IMG/VR virus record: IMGVR_UViG_3300033552_000064
Coordinates: 1-21,247 of that record
Length of the DNA stretch: 21,247 bases
Reading direction: 5' to 3' (one strand)
Origin: a virus
Made by a program: the position numbers and the translations under genes. Positions 1 through 7,191 of this stretch are shown in pieces; the first letter of the stretch is position 1, and each line of letters begins with the position of its first letter. Under the pieces are notes generated by a model. That model worked only from the letters and a program-made list of their open reading frames with translations. It was not told the origin of the DNA and searched no databases.

Positions 1-18
1 GTGGAGCCTTTCGGTTTA

Positions 19-32
19 TCTCATTATTGAGA
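19..32. promoter_or_regulatory. Dispersed 14-bp motif, site 1
   Basis: TCTCATTATTGAGA matches the consensus TCTCATTANTGAGA exactly. It lies just beyond the stop codon of the tail tube gene, outside any visible gene. It is the only copy with T at the variable position. The operator role is inferred from recurrence and symmetry; see the finding on all eight sites. Confidence 0.6.
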
Positions 33-33
33 C

Positions 34-471
34 TTAGACTTCAACGATGTCGCCGTTGACTTCAATGGTGCAATTTGAACCAGTGATTTGGTCAACACTG
101 CCGACGTTTACTTTGAACGAAGTGACCTTACCGACGAAGTGAATCTTCACCAAGTCTTGCAATGTCACGCGGAACGAGAAGTCAGCGTCGGAGAGCAAGG
201 CTGCTCTCATGGCGGTTTGTCCAGCGTTAGAGGTGTCACGGGCCATCTGAATTTGCATGGTGCCGTTGTTATACGAACCCTTGAATTTACGGACGGCGCG
301 GTTGCCTACTGGAGAGTGGGTAGCAATTGCGTACTCGCGGCCAACTTCGCCGATGTCGGTGACTTCACCAACTACAACGTATGTCAGGGCTGTGAAACCA
401 GCGCCGTCGTTTGTTGCAGGGGAGCCGGTTGCGATGGCGAGATTAGAGCCTGCTGAGGTCATTACTGGCAT
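34..471 (-). CDS. Phage tail tube (major tail) protein
   Basis: This 145-residue protein probably polymerises into the tail tube through which DNA passes at infection. The N-terminal part reads FTALTYVVVGEVTDIGEVGREY and is followed by a VRKFKGSYNNGTMQ segment, the pattern I associate with lambda gpV/SPP1 gp17.1-like tube proteins. The middle and C-terminus are beta-rich, ending in a strand run (IEVNGDIVEV). It has no signal peptide or membrane segment. It starts at ATG 471 behind AAGGAAAA. It is the last gene of the leftward head-neck-tail run in the window, directly after the tail terminator and an unknown protein, as expected for siphoviruses. The family call is from pattern memory, not from a search. 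Confidence 0.8.
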   Translation of the reverse strand: MPVMTSAGSNLAIATGSPATNDGAGFTALTYVVVGEVTDIGEVGREYAIATHSPVGNRAVRKFKGSYNNGTMQIQMARDTSNAGQTAMRAALLSDADFSFRVTLQDLVKIHFVGKVTSFKVNVGSVDQITGSNCTIEVNGDIVEV

Positions 472-494
472 AATATATTTTCCTTAATTGTCAA

Positions 495-842
495 TTAGAC
501 GTAGAGGTGGGCGGTCAAGCCGATGCCACCAGTGATTGTGATATTGCCTACGAGGTAGGCAGAAATGTCGTCAAGCTCTACCAGCACTGTGGAGGAGGCT
601 GGTACAGCAATTGCGCGACCTGCAGCAACAGAGATAGTCCCACCAAAGCCAGGAGGCGAAATGGTTGTAGCGGCGGAGCCGATGATTGTTGCAGTGACAA
701 GCGCTGCGGTTGTGTTGAAAAGTACCAGAGTCTGTTTCGAGCCTGCGGTATATGTAAGCGTGTCTGAAGCAGACAACACTGTGCGAGTCAGCGTGGCAAT
801 GAGGCCACCATCTGTCGCGTTTACTTGCGTAATTACGGCCAT
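495..842 (-). CDS. Beta-rich hypothetical virion protein
   Basis: I do not assign a function. The 115 residues are rich in T, A, V, I and G, with short alternating hydrophobic strands and no Cys, Trp or long helix, which suggests an all-beta fold such as an Ig-like or decoration domain. It starts at ATG 842 behind AGGAAA. It sits between the tail terminator and the tail tube genes with very short gaps (about 10 and 23 bases), so it is probably made late and incorporated in or near the tail or neck. Similar small beta-rich proteins occur in siphovirus structural modules, but that comparison is from memory. It could also be a secreted or surface decoration protein. Confidence 0.7.
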   Translation of the reverse strand: MAVITQVNATDGGLIATLTRTVLSASDTLTYTAGSKQTLVLFNTTAALVTATIIGSAATTISPPGFGGTISVAAGRAIAVPASSTVLVELDDISAYLVGNITITGGIGLTAHLYV

Positions 843-852
843 TTATTTCCTA

Positions 853-1263
853 TTAATTTAAAGATTCATACCTGTAAAAAATCAGTACAGGGACGATAAT
901 CCAACCAGACTCATCTATGATGGGATGCTCTGCGTGCGGAGTATTTTCGATGGACACGCTGCCGATCTTCGGCAGCAGTGGGAACAGGCTAATGACGTTG
1001 TTGACCAGTTGCTCAACTCCGCCCATACCTCTCCCACTTGGATGCCAGCAGCGCACTTCAAAAATACCCAGCAGCGTCTTGCGCCTACCGGATAGTTCGT
1101 TATTGGAAGTGACGTTTGGTATCAGTAAAGGCTCAATGTATGCGCCTGAAGATGGCTTGCTGAACGCGATACCTTCAAACGCTACGGGTATTTTAGGAAC
1201 TTGAGCATCAGCCCAAGTCTTTAACTTTGTCTCAAGTGCTGAGCGTATAATTGAGTTGCTCAT
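853..1263 (-). CDS. Phage tail terminator-like protein (DUF4128-type)
   Basis: This 136-residue protein probably caps the completed tail and joins it to the head, like lambda gpU. The N-terminus (IIRSALETKLKTWADAQV) is a helix, followed by 'PVAFEGIAFSKPSSGAYIEPLLIPN', a pattern typical of DUF4128 tail-terminator-like proteins. A later stretch reads FEVRCWHPSGRGMGGVEQLVNNVISLFP, then a C-terminal strand pair. Its ATG overlaps the stop of the preceding gene as TAATG (1261-1265), so the two are translationally coupled. A weak AAGAAGG lies ten bases upstream of the start. Position between the HK97 gp10-like protein and the tail tube agrees with this role. Confidence 0.72.
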   Translation of the reverse strand: MSNSIIRSALETKLKTWADAQVPKIPVAFEGIAFSKPSSGAYIEPLLIPNVTSNNELSGRRKTLLGIFEVRCWHPSGRGMGGVEQLVNNVISLFPLLPKIGSVSIENTPHAEHPIIDESGWIIVPVLIFYRYESLN

Positions 1264-1685
1264 TAGATATTTACCTTCTTGTATTTAGCGGCAGTCGCTT
1301 GAAGGCTGAGAGCAACCATCCGGTATGGCGGGGTTCTCTTCCAGCCAGCCGACTCTGCTTGTTCAACATAGTCCATGTTATTTGTAAGAGTGAACTTCCC
1401 GTCCTTGTCGTAAAACACCGTGCCATTCATCATGGCCTGTATTCTTGCTAGGCTGCTGGAGCCGTCACGACTTTTAGAAGTGCCGCGTGCTGCTGACGCG
1501 CCCTGCTCTTGTGGATACCACTGGTTAGCCAGTAGACCCTTGGCCTTTGGGCCTGGGTTGTCCGGTGAGGGCGTCTTCCTGACAACTGAGGAGAAAAGCT
1601 CCCAAGCAATCTCGTAGCACTTACGGTTGACGGCTAACAGTACATTGCTTGCTGCAAGCCGCGTTGATTGTTCAAAGGGGGACAT
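1263..1685 (-). CDS. HK97 gp10-like head-tail joining protein
   Basis: The 140-residue protein has an amphipathic N-terminal helix (STRLAASNVLLAVNRKCYEIAWELFSSVV), then RKTPSPDNPGPKAKGLLANQW, then a short segment containing NNMDYVEQAESAG and a C-terminal helix. This layout (helix, 'TPVDTGxLRxSW'-like stretch, 'NxxxYAxxxExG') is typical of the HK97 gp10 family of neck or tail-completion proteins. The aligned TP...G-LLANQW and DYVEQAE...GW segments support it. The gene starts at ATG 1685 with only a weak AGGG Shine-Dalgarno. It directly follows the consensus promoter at 1706-1734, which suggests it heads its own transcript. Its stop overlaps the next start. Confidence 0.68.
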   Translation of the reverse strand: MSPFEQSTRLAASNVLLAVNRKCYEIAWELFSSVVRKTPSPDNPGPKAKGLLANQWYPQEQGASAARGTSKSRDGSSSLARIQAMMNGTVFYDKDGKFTLTNNMDYVEQAESAGWKRTPPYRMVALSLQATAAKYKKVNI

Positions 1686-1705
1686 GCTGTTACGCCCTGT
1701 TGCGG

Positions 1706-1734
1706 ATTATACATTGACTTACGTATTCTGTCAA
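1706..1734 (-). promoter_or_regulatory. Consensus sigma70 promoter before the tail genes
   Basis: On the minus strand TTGACA (1729-1734) and TATAAT (1706-1711) are separated by exactly 17 bp, a perfect sigma70 consensus. It lies in the 54-bp gap between the neck gene at 1740 and the HK97 gp10-like gene. The -35 sits inside CTGTTGACAG, a 10-bp palindrome that could bind a regulator. Confidence 0.85.
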
Positions 1735-1739
1735 CAGAA

Positions 1740-2156
1740 TTACCTCCGCAAGTAAAGCTCAAACAAAAGCGGAGTTGTGTTTGAGGCTGTGGGGTCTATG
1801 ATTTTTGTCGTAACAATGTCGTATGTAAACCCGCCAACAATTACCTTGTCATCCGCACTGTCCACCTCAAGAATGCCGTTTGGCATGAGTATTGGTAGTA
1901 ACTCGGTTGATGGTCTGACGTACAGCACCTTGTCGCCGTCTTGTATGAGCGTCTTGTCCTTGGTGCCTGCACCGTTCGACTGAAGTGTCAAGTCCATGAG
2001 GATACACGTTATAGGTATCTCGCTATTGGTTACGACATTCGTACCTGTGGCGGGGTTGTAATCGCCAGTGCTAAGCTGAGTAATCAATACACCTTGCGAA
2101 CCGAAGTCGTCCATCATGTCATTGACCATGCCAATGAAGTCAGAGAAGTCCTGCAT
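1740..2156 (-). CDS. Head completion / stopper-like protein
   Basis: The 138 residues begin with an acidic helix (DFSDFIGMVNDMMDDFG) and continue as beta strands: VLITQLSTGDYNPATGTNVVTN, ITCILMDL, KVLYVRP and GGFTYDIVTTKIIDP. The 'G.Y.P.TGT' turn and the 'GD..LYV' strand resemble head-closure (stopper) proteins of the SPP1 gp16/HK97 gp9 type. These cap the portal-adaptor complex after packaging. The start ATG overlaps the stop of the preceding gene as TGATG (2154-2158), implying coupled translation. Location between adaptor-like and HK97 gp10-like genes is the main support. Confidence 0.65.
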   Translation of the reverse strand: MQDFSDFIGMVNDMMDDFGSQGVLITQLSTGDYNPATGTNVVTNSEIPITCILMDLTLQSNGAGTKDKTLIQDGDKVLYVRPSTELLPILMPNGILEVDSADDKVIVGGFTYDIVTTKIIDPTASNTTPLLFELYLRR

Positions 2157-2602
2157 CAGACGACCTCGTAAGTTGCCAGGTTGGCTGTCTGCTGTGCAGC
2201 CGCTTGTGCGGCTGTGTGGTTACGCAGGTTGGCATCCCCGTAGGCTGCATTCCAGTCTGCCGTAAACTCTGTCAACGGATGTGCAGAGGTCATGCCAGAG
2301 TATGGAACTGGCGCGACTGACATGGTGTGCGGGTTGAGGATTGTCAACTTGATGAATTGCACGTAGTTGCTGAATTGCTCGTTGCTCCATACTTCGATGT
2401 TTGCAAGTTTTCTGTGGGTCTTGGCAGTCAGTGTGCCTAAAACGTATTGTGCAGCGAGGGCTGCTGCGCGGGGGACGTTGCCGCCGCAATCGTCCAGAGC
2501 AGACTGCAGTACGCTGTCAGGGAGAATCGGCAGAGCCTGCCAGTCACCAATGCGTAGTCTAATCTTGCCGATGGATGTGGTTGGGTCAATTACATTTGCC
2601 AT
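2156..2602 (-). CDS. Head-tail adaptor-like protein
   Basis: I place the start at ATG 2602 (MANVID), because AGGAG lies five bases upstream; an in-frame ATG at 2620 has no such site. The 148-residue product is mainly helical: IGKIRLRIGDWQALPILPDS, then LQSALDDCGGNVPRAAALAAQYVLGTLTA. The sequence 'RLRIGD....P.L.D..L..AL' is typical of DnaT-like/gp6-type adaptors that bind the portal under the capsid. The C-terminus is an Ala/Gln-rich low-complexity segment (AAQAAAQQTANLA). It follows the major capsid gene and its terminator, so it either depends on read-through or on an unseen promoter. Confidence 0.65.
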   Translation of the reverse strand: MANVIDPTTSIGKIRLRIGDWQALPILPDSVLQSALDDCGGNVPRAAALAAQYVLGTLTAKTHRKLANIEVWSNEQFSNYVQFIKLTILNPHTMSVAPVPYSGMTSAHPLTEFTADWNAAYGDANLRNHTAAQAAAQQTANLATYEVV

Positions 2603-2619
2603 ATTTCTCCTATATTTCA

Positions 2620-2664
2620 TATGCCCACAGAGTAGGCATAAAAAATAGCCCTCAATAGAGGGCC
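2620..2664 (-). terminator. Terminator after the major capsid gene
   Basis: On the minus strand GCCCTC-tatt-GAGGGC (2648-2663) is followed by TATTTTTTAT, a good intrinsic terminator. A second inverted repeat, TATGCC (2620-2625) with GGCATA (2635-2640), lies immediately downstream. It probably reduces transcription from capsid genes into neck genes. Confidence 0.8.
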
Positions 2665-2678
2665 ATACTCACTACAAC

Positions 2679-3692
2679 TTAGTTGCTGGAAGTGAACTCA
2701 ACTACCATAGCTGGTCGCAGCAAGGCATTCGCAAAATTGGATTCCGATTCGATCTCAATCTTGGTTCCTTTGGCGTCGGCACTTTCAAACATGTAGCACT
2801 CTTCGCCCAACGTATTCACCAGACCGAAGCGGTTAGCTGGCGAGAAGTAGGTTTTGAAGGCTTGCGTGCCGGTAGGAACCATGAAGGCTTTGCCGACTGG
2901 GATCAAGCGCTGACCAGCATATGTGTCGCGCATTTCCAGGAAGCGTGTGCCACCGTAAGAGAACTCGCGGTGCAGTGCCGTCGCGCCGCCGAGACGCTGA
3001 CGCAGTGGCTCTTGCGTGGACTGATAGAACTGATATGCAGTCTTGATAGACGCATGGGAGATCAGCTTTGCGAAAAACTCTGGCGAGGTGAGAACCACTG
3101 TACCAGTCATCATTTCGCCGCCAGCGTTGTCCATCAACTGAACCAGACCGGCTTCGATCTTAGCCAAGACTTCGGTAGTGGTTGTGCCGAGCACGAAGTC
3201 AACGATAACGCGAGTCACGCCGAATTCGGTGTTCCAGTTCTGTGTCACGGTGCCCGATGGGCTGTACACTGTACCGGCTGTAATAGCCTGGGCGCGAGCA
3301 GCTTCCAAAGTCCATGCGTGATTCTGACGAATACGCTCCATCTTGCGAACGCGGACGCCTTCCAGAGTTTCCACACCGTCGCTACCGTAAGCACGCTTGC
3401 CTTGCAAGTCTTGTGGGCTGATGTAGTCGTCGTACGGGAAGTGTGGCACTGCGAAGGTGTGCAGCTTGCGCGTAGCATCCTTGCCGACTTGTGCGCGATC
3501 ACCACGAACGCGGTCAACGATCAGCGCGCCGTCTTTGTTGATCTCTTCAAAGACCACAACATGCTCAGCAACCGACTCTGTACTAAACAGGCCGAGTTGA
3601 CCGATGGTGCCCCATTGGTTAGGGATGACGTTGATCTCTTGCGTGTAATCAACGACTTCAAAGCCGTTGTTAAAACTACGTGTAATAGCCAT
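2679..3692 (-). CDS. Major capsid protein, lambda gpE family
   Basis: The 337-residue protein builds the icosahedral shell. The N-terminus (MAITRSFNNGFEVVDYTQEINVIPNQWGTIG) and the 'STESVAEHVVVFEE...GALIVDRVRGD' segment are characteristic of the phage major capsid protein E family (Pfam Phage_cap_E). Length is close to lambda gpE (341 aa). Later features are the HFPYDDYISPQDLQGKRA segment (E-loop/spine region in the family) and a C-terminal 'GTKIEIESESNFANALLRPAMVVEF'. It starts at ATG 3692 behind AGGATAA. It lies directly after the gpD-like gene, as in lambda, and ends in a strong terminator. Confidence 0.92.
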   Translation of the reverse strand: MAITRSFNNGFEVVDYTQEINVIPNQWGTIGQLGLFSTESVAEHVVVFEEINKDGALIVDRVRGDRAQVGKDATRKLHTFAVPHFPYDDYISPQDLQGKRAYGSDGVETLEGVRVRKMERIRQNHAWTLEAARAQAITAGTVYSPSGTVTQNWNTEFGVTRVIVDFVLGTTTTEVLAKIEAGLVQLMDNAGGEMMTGTVVLTSPEFFAKLISHASIKTAYQFYQSTQEPLRQRLGGATALHREFSYGGTRFLEMRDTYAGQRLIPVGKAFMVPTGTQAFKTYFSPANRFGLVNTLGEECYMFESADAKGTKIEIESESNFANALLRPAMVVEFTSSN

Positions 3693-3719
3693 TTTATGTT
3701 ATCCTAGATATGTGTTAAA

Positions 3720-4124
3720 TTAGACTGCAGCTTCGACCAAGATGCCGAGAGCTTTGAGTGCAGTGGTAGCAGCAGCCAACGTGGTGCCGGTGCCGAGTTG
3801 GAGGGCGGAGTCAGCAACGATGACAGGGCCGCGTGCAAGCACGATGGCGCGAGTGTCAGTGTTGGCGGCAAGAACCATATCACCGGACAGGCCAAGGCCG
3901 TCGATGATGAGCAAGCCAGCTGGGGTTTGCGAACCGTCAACAGCAGCAGACAGAGCGAGTTTCCACTTGCCTGTAGCTGTAACGCGGCCCATCACAGCGC
4001 CTACGCGCAGGGTGGCGGCAGCGTCATTGATGACGATAGACTCGCGGCAAACGCCGCGTTGTGGCTCCAGTTCGTATTTAACGAGGCCGCTGAAGCGGGT
4101 AGAATCCGTGGCGAAAATTGCCAT
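3720..4124 (-). CDS. Head decoration protein, lambda gpD-like
   Basis: This 134-residue protein probably trimerises on the expanded capsid surface and stabilises it. It has the layout of the HDPD family: a YELEPQRGVCRESIVINDAAATLRVGAVMGRVTATGKW segment (the 'sre..ti..g..l.aGtVLG.it..gk' pattern), then DGSQTPAGLLIID and TRAIVLARGPVIVADSAL, ending in GILVEAAV. All these pieces occur in gpD homologues in this order. It starts at ATG 4124 with AAGGAAA upstream. It sits between the scaffold candidate and the major capsid gene. Confidence 0.88.
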   Translation of the reverse strand: MAIFATDSTRFSGLVKYELEPQRGVCRESIVINDAAATLRVGAVMGRVTATGKWKLALSAAVDGSQTPAGLLIIDGLGLSGDMVLAANTDTRAIVLARGPVIVADSALQLGTGTTLAAATTALKALGILVEAAV

Positions 4125-4164
4125 AATATATTTCCTTAGAGAATTGAGAGAGAAAATTCAGTGC

Positions 4165-4734
4165 TTACTTGGCACTTTTGTACTTTTGTTTAATGATGCT
4201 CATTTCTGGACTCTCATTAACAATCTTTGTAGTGTCTGCAGCCGCAGCCACGCCTACTTCGGTGAACAGATTTGTCGAAGCTTCCGCATCGACTGAACCC
4301 GCCAGAGCAGAGACAACAGCTTCAAAAGCTGCGTCATCCAGGCCCTGTGTAGCCAGCATCAAGCCATCAGCCTTTGCAGTACCGATTGCCAACACTACTT
4401 TTTCTTTGCGGGCTGCAAATTTTGCAGTTTCCGCTTTAACAGCCATCTCAGCCTTTTCGGCTGTGAGCGCGTTAACAGCCGCTTGTGCAGCTTCGTAATT
4501 TGCTGTCATGCCGTCGAGGGCTGCTTTAGCGCCATCGTATTCGGCTGTAAGGGTTGCAAGTGCAGCATCAAACTCTGCTCTCATTACTGAGAGTTCTGTT
4601 TGGACGTCACTTGCGTCCGTTGTAAGGTCGGGTGTTGGGGTTGCTTCTGGCGCGACAGCTTCCACAGTTGGAGCCGATTCTTTGCCGGTGACGGCTTTGA
4701 TAATACGGTTGAGCAATTGGTTTTCCTTAATCAT
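4165..4734 (-). CDS. Coiled-coil capsid scaffold candidate
   Basis: The 189-residue protein is acidic and Ala-rich with a long central coiled coil of about residues 45-110 (LSVMRAEFDAALATLTAEYD, GAKAALDGMTANYEAAQAAV, NALTAEKAEMAVKAETAKF). The N-terminus is a short basic helix (LLNRIIKAVTGKE) and the C-terminus is basic (IIKQKYKSAK), a typical place for scaffold-capsid contact. It overlaps the S49 protease stop by ATGA (4731-4734). In lambda the scaffold Nu3 is made from the 3' part of the protease gene C; here the equivalent would be an independent overlapping gene. The scaffold role is inferred from coiled coil and position. Motif site 2 lies within it. Confidence 0.72.
   Translation of the reverse strand: MIKENQLLNRIIKAVTGKESAPTVEAVAPEATPTPDLTTDASDVQTELSVMRAEFDAALATLTAEYDGAKAALDGMTANYEAAQAAVNALTAEKAEMAVKAETAKFAARKEKVVLAIGTAKADGLMLATQGLDDAAFEAVVSALAGSVDAEASTNLFTEVGVAAAADTTKIVNESPEMSIIKQKYKSAK
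4579..4592. promoter_or_regulatory. Dispersed 14-bp motif, site 2
   Basis: TCTCATTACTGAGA is an exact consensus match. It is buried in the coding sequence of the scaffold candidate, where it encodes part of ELSVMR on the minus strand. This reading frame differs from that used at sites 3, 5 and 6. Confidence 0.6.
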
Positions 4735-5567
4735 TTAAGTCCTTGTTTTGCAGCAACGTATGCCGCGAATTGTTTAGAGGTCATCACAGCATTAACTAGG
4801 CCGATTTCAAGGGCTTCGTCTGCGCTGAATGATTTGGCCTGTAGGCCGATAATGGTTTCAACATCTACCCCCGTAAACTCACTTACATGGTTTGCGAATT
4901 CGATATTGAGCCGGGTAACGTCGGCTTGAATTTCGTCTAAAAACTCCTGCTTGAATGAGCCATCTGCGGCAAAGGGGACTTTGTTGTCACCTGAAGTTAT
5001 GAAGATACGTTTGAGGCCAGCTTGGGCCATTGCTTTAGAGGTGTCCATGAGGGCTACGACGCAGCCTATGGAACCAACGGTGGCGCTTGGGTTGGCGATA
5101 ACCTCGTCACAAACTGAGATGAGCGCGTAGGCAGCAGAGCAGGCAAGCGTGTCGGCGTAGCCGACTAGTTCAATGCCGTTAGAGTCTGCGATGGAGCGAA
5201 TTTCAGCCGCTGTTTCAAAACAGTGACCAGCTTCGCCGCCACCAGAGGTGACTTCCATCACAATAGTTTTAACGCCTTCAGAAGCCATCTCCTCTACTTG
5301 AGCGACAAGCGCCTGGTAGCTGGTGCCAACCTCACCGCAAGCGCTCATAACGGGCTTGTAGGTGAGGCTACCGTCTACCATCAGGACGCCTACTCGTTTG
5401 TTGTGATACCCTACGGTTTTTGGTGCGTAGGTGTCATCAGAGAACCTAAACGCATCACTGTTCCTGTCAGCGAGGTAATCTAAGATTACATCAAATGACT
5501 CAGGAACTATGAGATGCGGGCGGTTGTAAAGGCTACCGAGAAGCCTGTGTAGCGAGTGTGCTTTCAT
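4731..5567 (-). CDS. S49-family prohead protease (lambda gpC-like)
   Basis: This serine peptidase probably cleaves scaffold and portal proteins during capsid maturation. I start it at ATG 5567 (MKAHSLHRLL) because AAGGAG lies at the right distance; the longer form needs a GTG at 5588. In the 278-residue form the catalytic serine is Ser144 in TLACSAAYAL and the general-base lysine is Lys196 in SGDNKVPF. The 52-residue spacing equals that of the SppA Ser/Lys dyad. The GGGEAG turn and the NPSATVGSIGCVV segment are other family marks. It starts 18 bp after the portal stop and overlaps the scaffold gene. Confidence 0.9.
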   Translation of the reverse strand: MKAHSLHRLLGSLYNRPHLIVPESFDVILDYLADRNSDAFRFSDDTYAPKTVGYHNKRVGVLMVDGSLTYKPVMSACGEVGTSYQALVAQVEEMASEGVKTIVMEVTSGGGEAGHCFETAAEIRSIADSNGIELVGYADTLACSAAYALISVCDEVIANPSATVGSIGCVVALMDTSKAMAQAGLKRIFITSGDNKVPFAADGSFKQEFLDEIQADVTRLNIEFANHVSEFTGVDVETIIGLQAKSFSADEALEIGLVNAVMTSKQFAAYVAAKQGLK

Positions 5568-5584
5568 TGCACTCCTTATATTAT

Positions 5585-7099
5585 TCACGAAGAGTTGTTG
5601 GAGTTGTTGTCAGAGGTATTTCCCGTACCCGCAGTGCCGTTTTTGGCAGTGCCGTTACCTGTAGTACCCACAGCCATCCCTGCTCCAGACTTAGACTGCA
5701 CATCAGCCATCTTGGCTGGTAGCTTCTCTTTGTCCACTGGTTCATCGTCGGGCAGTAGTGGAACCTTTAACACTTCCCGCACACGATTCATAACAGCACG
5801 ATCAACTTCAATAGCTGACGTAGAGAATATACGTTGCACCGCCTTGGAGAAATCTTCCAAGCTCACTTCTTCGATATCTGCATACACGAACTTAGGCATG
5901 TTGACCACTTCCCAGCCATTAACTTCGTATAGCGTTCGCATCAGGTCGTGATTCAAGACTTCAGCAATCTCGCGCAAGCGATAGTCGATTGCGATTGCCA
6001 GTACAGAGCTTTTGCTCTCAGCCAATGAGAAGCTGCCTGTGCCGTCAGCGCCCAGTTTTAAGATGTCTACCGACAGCGCTGATAGAATGTCGCCTTGCAG
6101 GCGACGGATAATTGATTCAGTGTCATATTTCGCCCCACCCTTTGACTCCATCAAGTCATAAGTAAAGAGCGGTAACTTGGACTCTGGGTCGTGCATATTT
6201 GGCACAAGCAGCCCGCGCTGTGTGCCAGCGTTGTAATTGTCTATGATTGCTTGAAACGCTGCTACAGCCGCCTTGTCTTCTGGAGAAGCACTTGGGTCGA
6301 GGTAGCGCGGTGGGATCGCAATCTTCAGGATGCCCTGGATGTCTTTAGCAATCCCGAGCAACTCTTGGTCTTGCAGCAACGAAAGCTGCTTGAAAGCAAG
6401 ATAGATGTTCTTGTAAATTGAACTGCCTTCGGGGTTGCCCTTGCTGGCTGACGCGCTGAATAAAAGAAACTTGTCACGGTCAATTTCAATCTTGCCGTTG
6501 CTGTTCTTCTTGTTAGCAAACTTGTATGCGTTTTGAAGTGTGTTAATATCTTGCTCAATGCCCAACAAATCTGCACCGTCCTCTGAGAACAGCCAGCCTG
6601 TAATCGTGTCTTGGCTGCGCGGAGCAATTTTACGAATGCCTACCAGGCCGTCGTTATACTTGCTACCGTTGCGCTTGAGGCGGCGGCGCAGCACTTTCTC
6701 ATGCACCCCAAAACCATACTCAAGGTACGGGATGACGCTTTCGATGAAGGTTGACCAACTCTGGCCCTCCATATCGTGCATCATTGTGCGGATGGCGGCG
6801 GTGCGGGCCTTGTCTACTTCAGTGGCACCAACTGGGTCTTCTACGTCCCACTGGACGCGGCTCATCATCATGCGGTAGACATTCATTGCAGCGCCAACCG
6901 TTGGGTTGTTACGCATTTCTGCTACAGTGGAGATGAAAGCGGGATAGCGGAATGCTGACTGAGTTTCTTCAAGGACTTTCTTGTTGTGGACTTTGAGTCC
7001 AACGAAGCCTTGTTCAGCAAGGGTTATACGGGGAATTGTTAGCCCTTCGTCAGGGCTGAGGGCTGCTACTGCGCCTTCGGCGCTTGTGCTAGAAGGCAT
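5585..7099 (-). CDS. Portal protein, DUF935 (Mu gp29) type
   Basis: The 504-residue protein should form the dodecameric ring at the capsid vertex through which DNA enters and leaves. Family marks are the N-terminal 'FRYPAFISTVAEMRNNPTVGAAMNVYRMMMSRVQWDVE' stretch, 'SVIPYLEYGFGVHEKVL', 'KIAPRSQDTITGWLF' and 'DKFLLFSASASKGNPEG', as in DUF935 portals. The C-terminal 45 residues are a low-complexity Gly/Thr/Asn/Ser tail (GTTGNGTAKNGTAGTG) that may be flexible. It starts at ATG 7099, 11 bases after AGGGAG. The perfect promoter at 7132-7160 is 33 bp upstream, so portal and the downstream protease, scaffold and capsid genes probably share this transcript. Confidence 0.88.
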   Translation of the reverse strand: MPSSTSAEGAVAALSPDEGLTIPRITLAEQGFVGLKVHNKKVLEETQSAFRYPAFISTVAEMRNNPTVGAAMNVYRMMMSRVQWDVEDPVGATEVDKARTAAIRTMMHDMEGQSWSTFIESVIPYLEYGFGVHEKVLRRRLKRNGSKYNDGLVGIRKIAPRSQDTITGWLFSEDGADLLGIEQDINTLQNAYKFANKKNSNGKIEIDRDKFLLFSASASKGNPEGSSIYKNIYLAFKQLSLLQDQELLGIAKDIQGILKIAIPPRYLDPSASPEDKAAVAAFQAIIDNYNAGTQRGLLVPNMHDPESKLPLFTYDLMESKGGAKYDTESIIRRLQGDILSALSVDILKLGADGTGSFSLAESKSSVLAIAIDYRLREIAEVLNHDLMRTLYEVNGWEVVNMPKFVYADIEEVSLEDFSKAVQRIFSTSAIEVDRAVMNRVREVLKVPLLPDDEPVDKEKLPAKMADVQSKSGAGMAVGTTGNGTAKNGTAGTGNTSDNNSNNSS

Positions 7100-7131
7100 A
7101 GAGATTATTTCTCCCTTAATTAATTTTTCCG

Positions 7132-7160
7132 ATTATACGGTAAGTGTTGCATTTTGTCAA
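7132..7160 (-). promoter_or_regulatory. Consensus sigma70 promoter for the portal-capsid genes
   Basis: On the minus strand TTGACA (7155-7160) and TATAAT (7132-7137) are 17 bp apart, a perfect consensus. It lies in the 81-bp gap between terminase and portal. Capsid genes therefore seem to need no phage-specific activator, unless a repressor covers this site. Confidence 0.88.
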
Positions 7161-7171
7161 CACCCGTAACA

Positions 7172-7191
7172 CACGGCTATCTATAGCCGTG
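7172..7191. repeat. 9-bp inverted repeat across the terminase stop codon
   Basis: CACGGCTAT (7172-7180) and ATAGCCGTG (7183-7191) are perfect arms separated by CT. The terminase stop codon (7181-7183) lies at the centre and the -35 of the portal promoter is 12 bp downstream. There is no U-tract, so it is not a standard terminator. It may be an operator or an mRNA end-stabilising hairpin. Confidence 0.7.

Noticed and set aside
2862-3707. Long plus-strand ORF of 281 residues opposite the major capsid gene
   Set aside because: It is the shadow of the capsid gene; it has many Cys and His and no domain, while the minus strand gives a clear gpE family protein.
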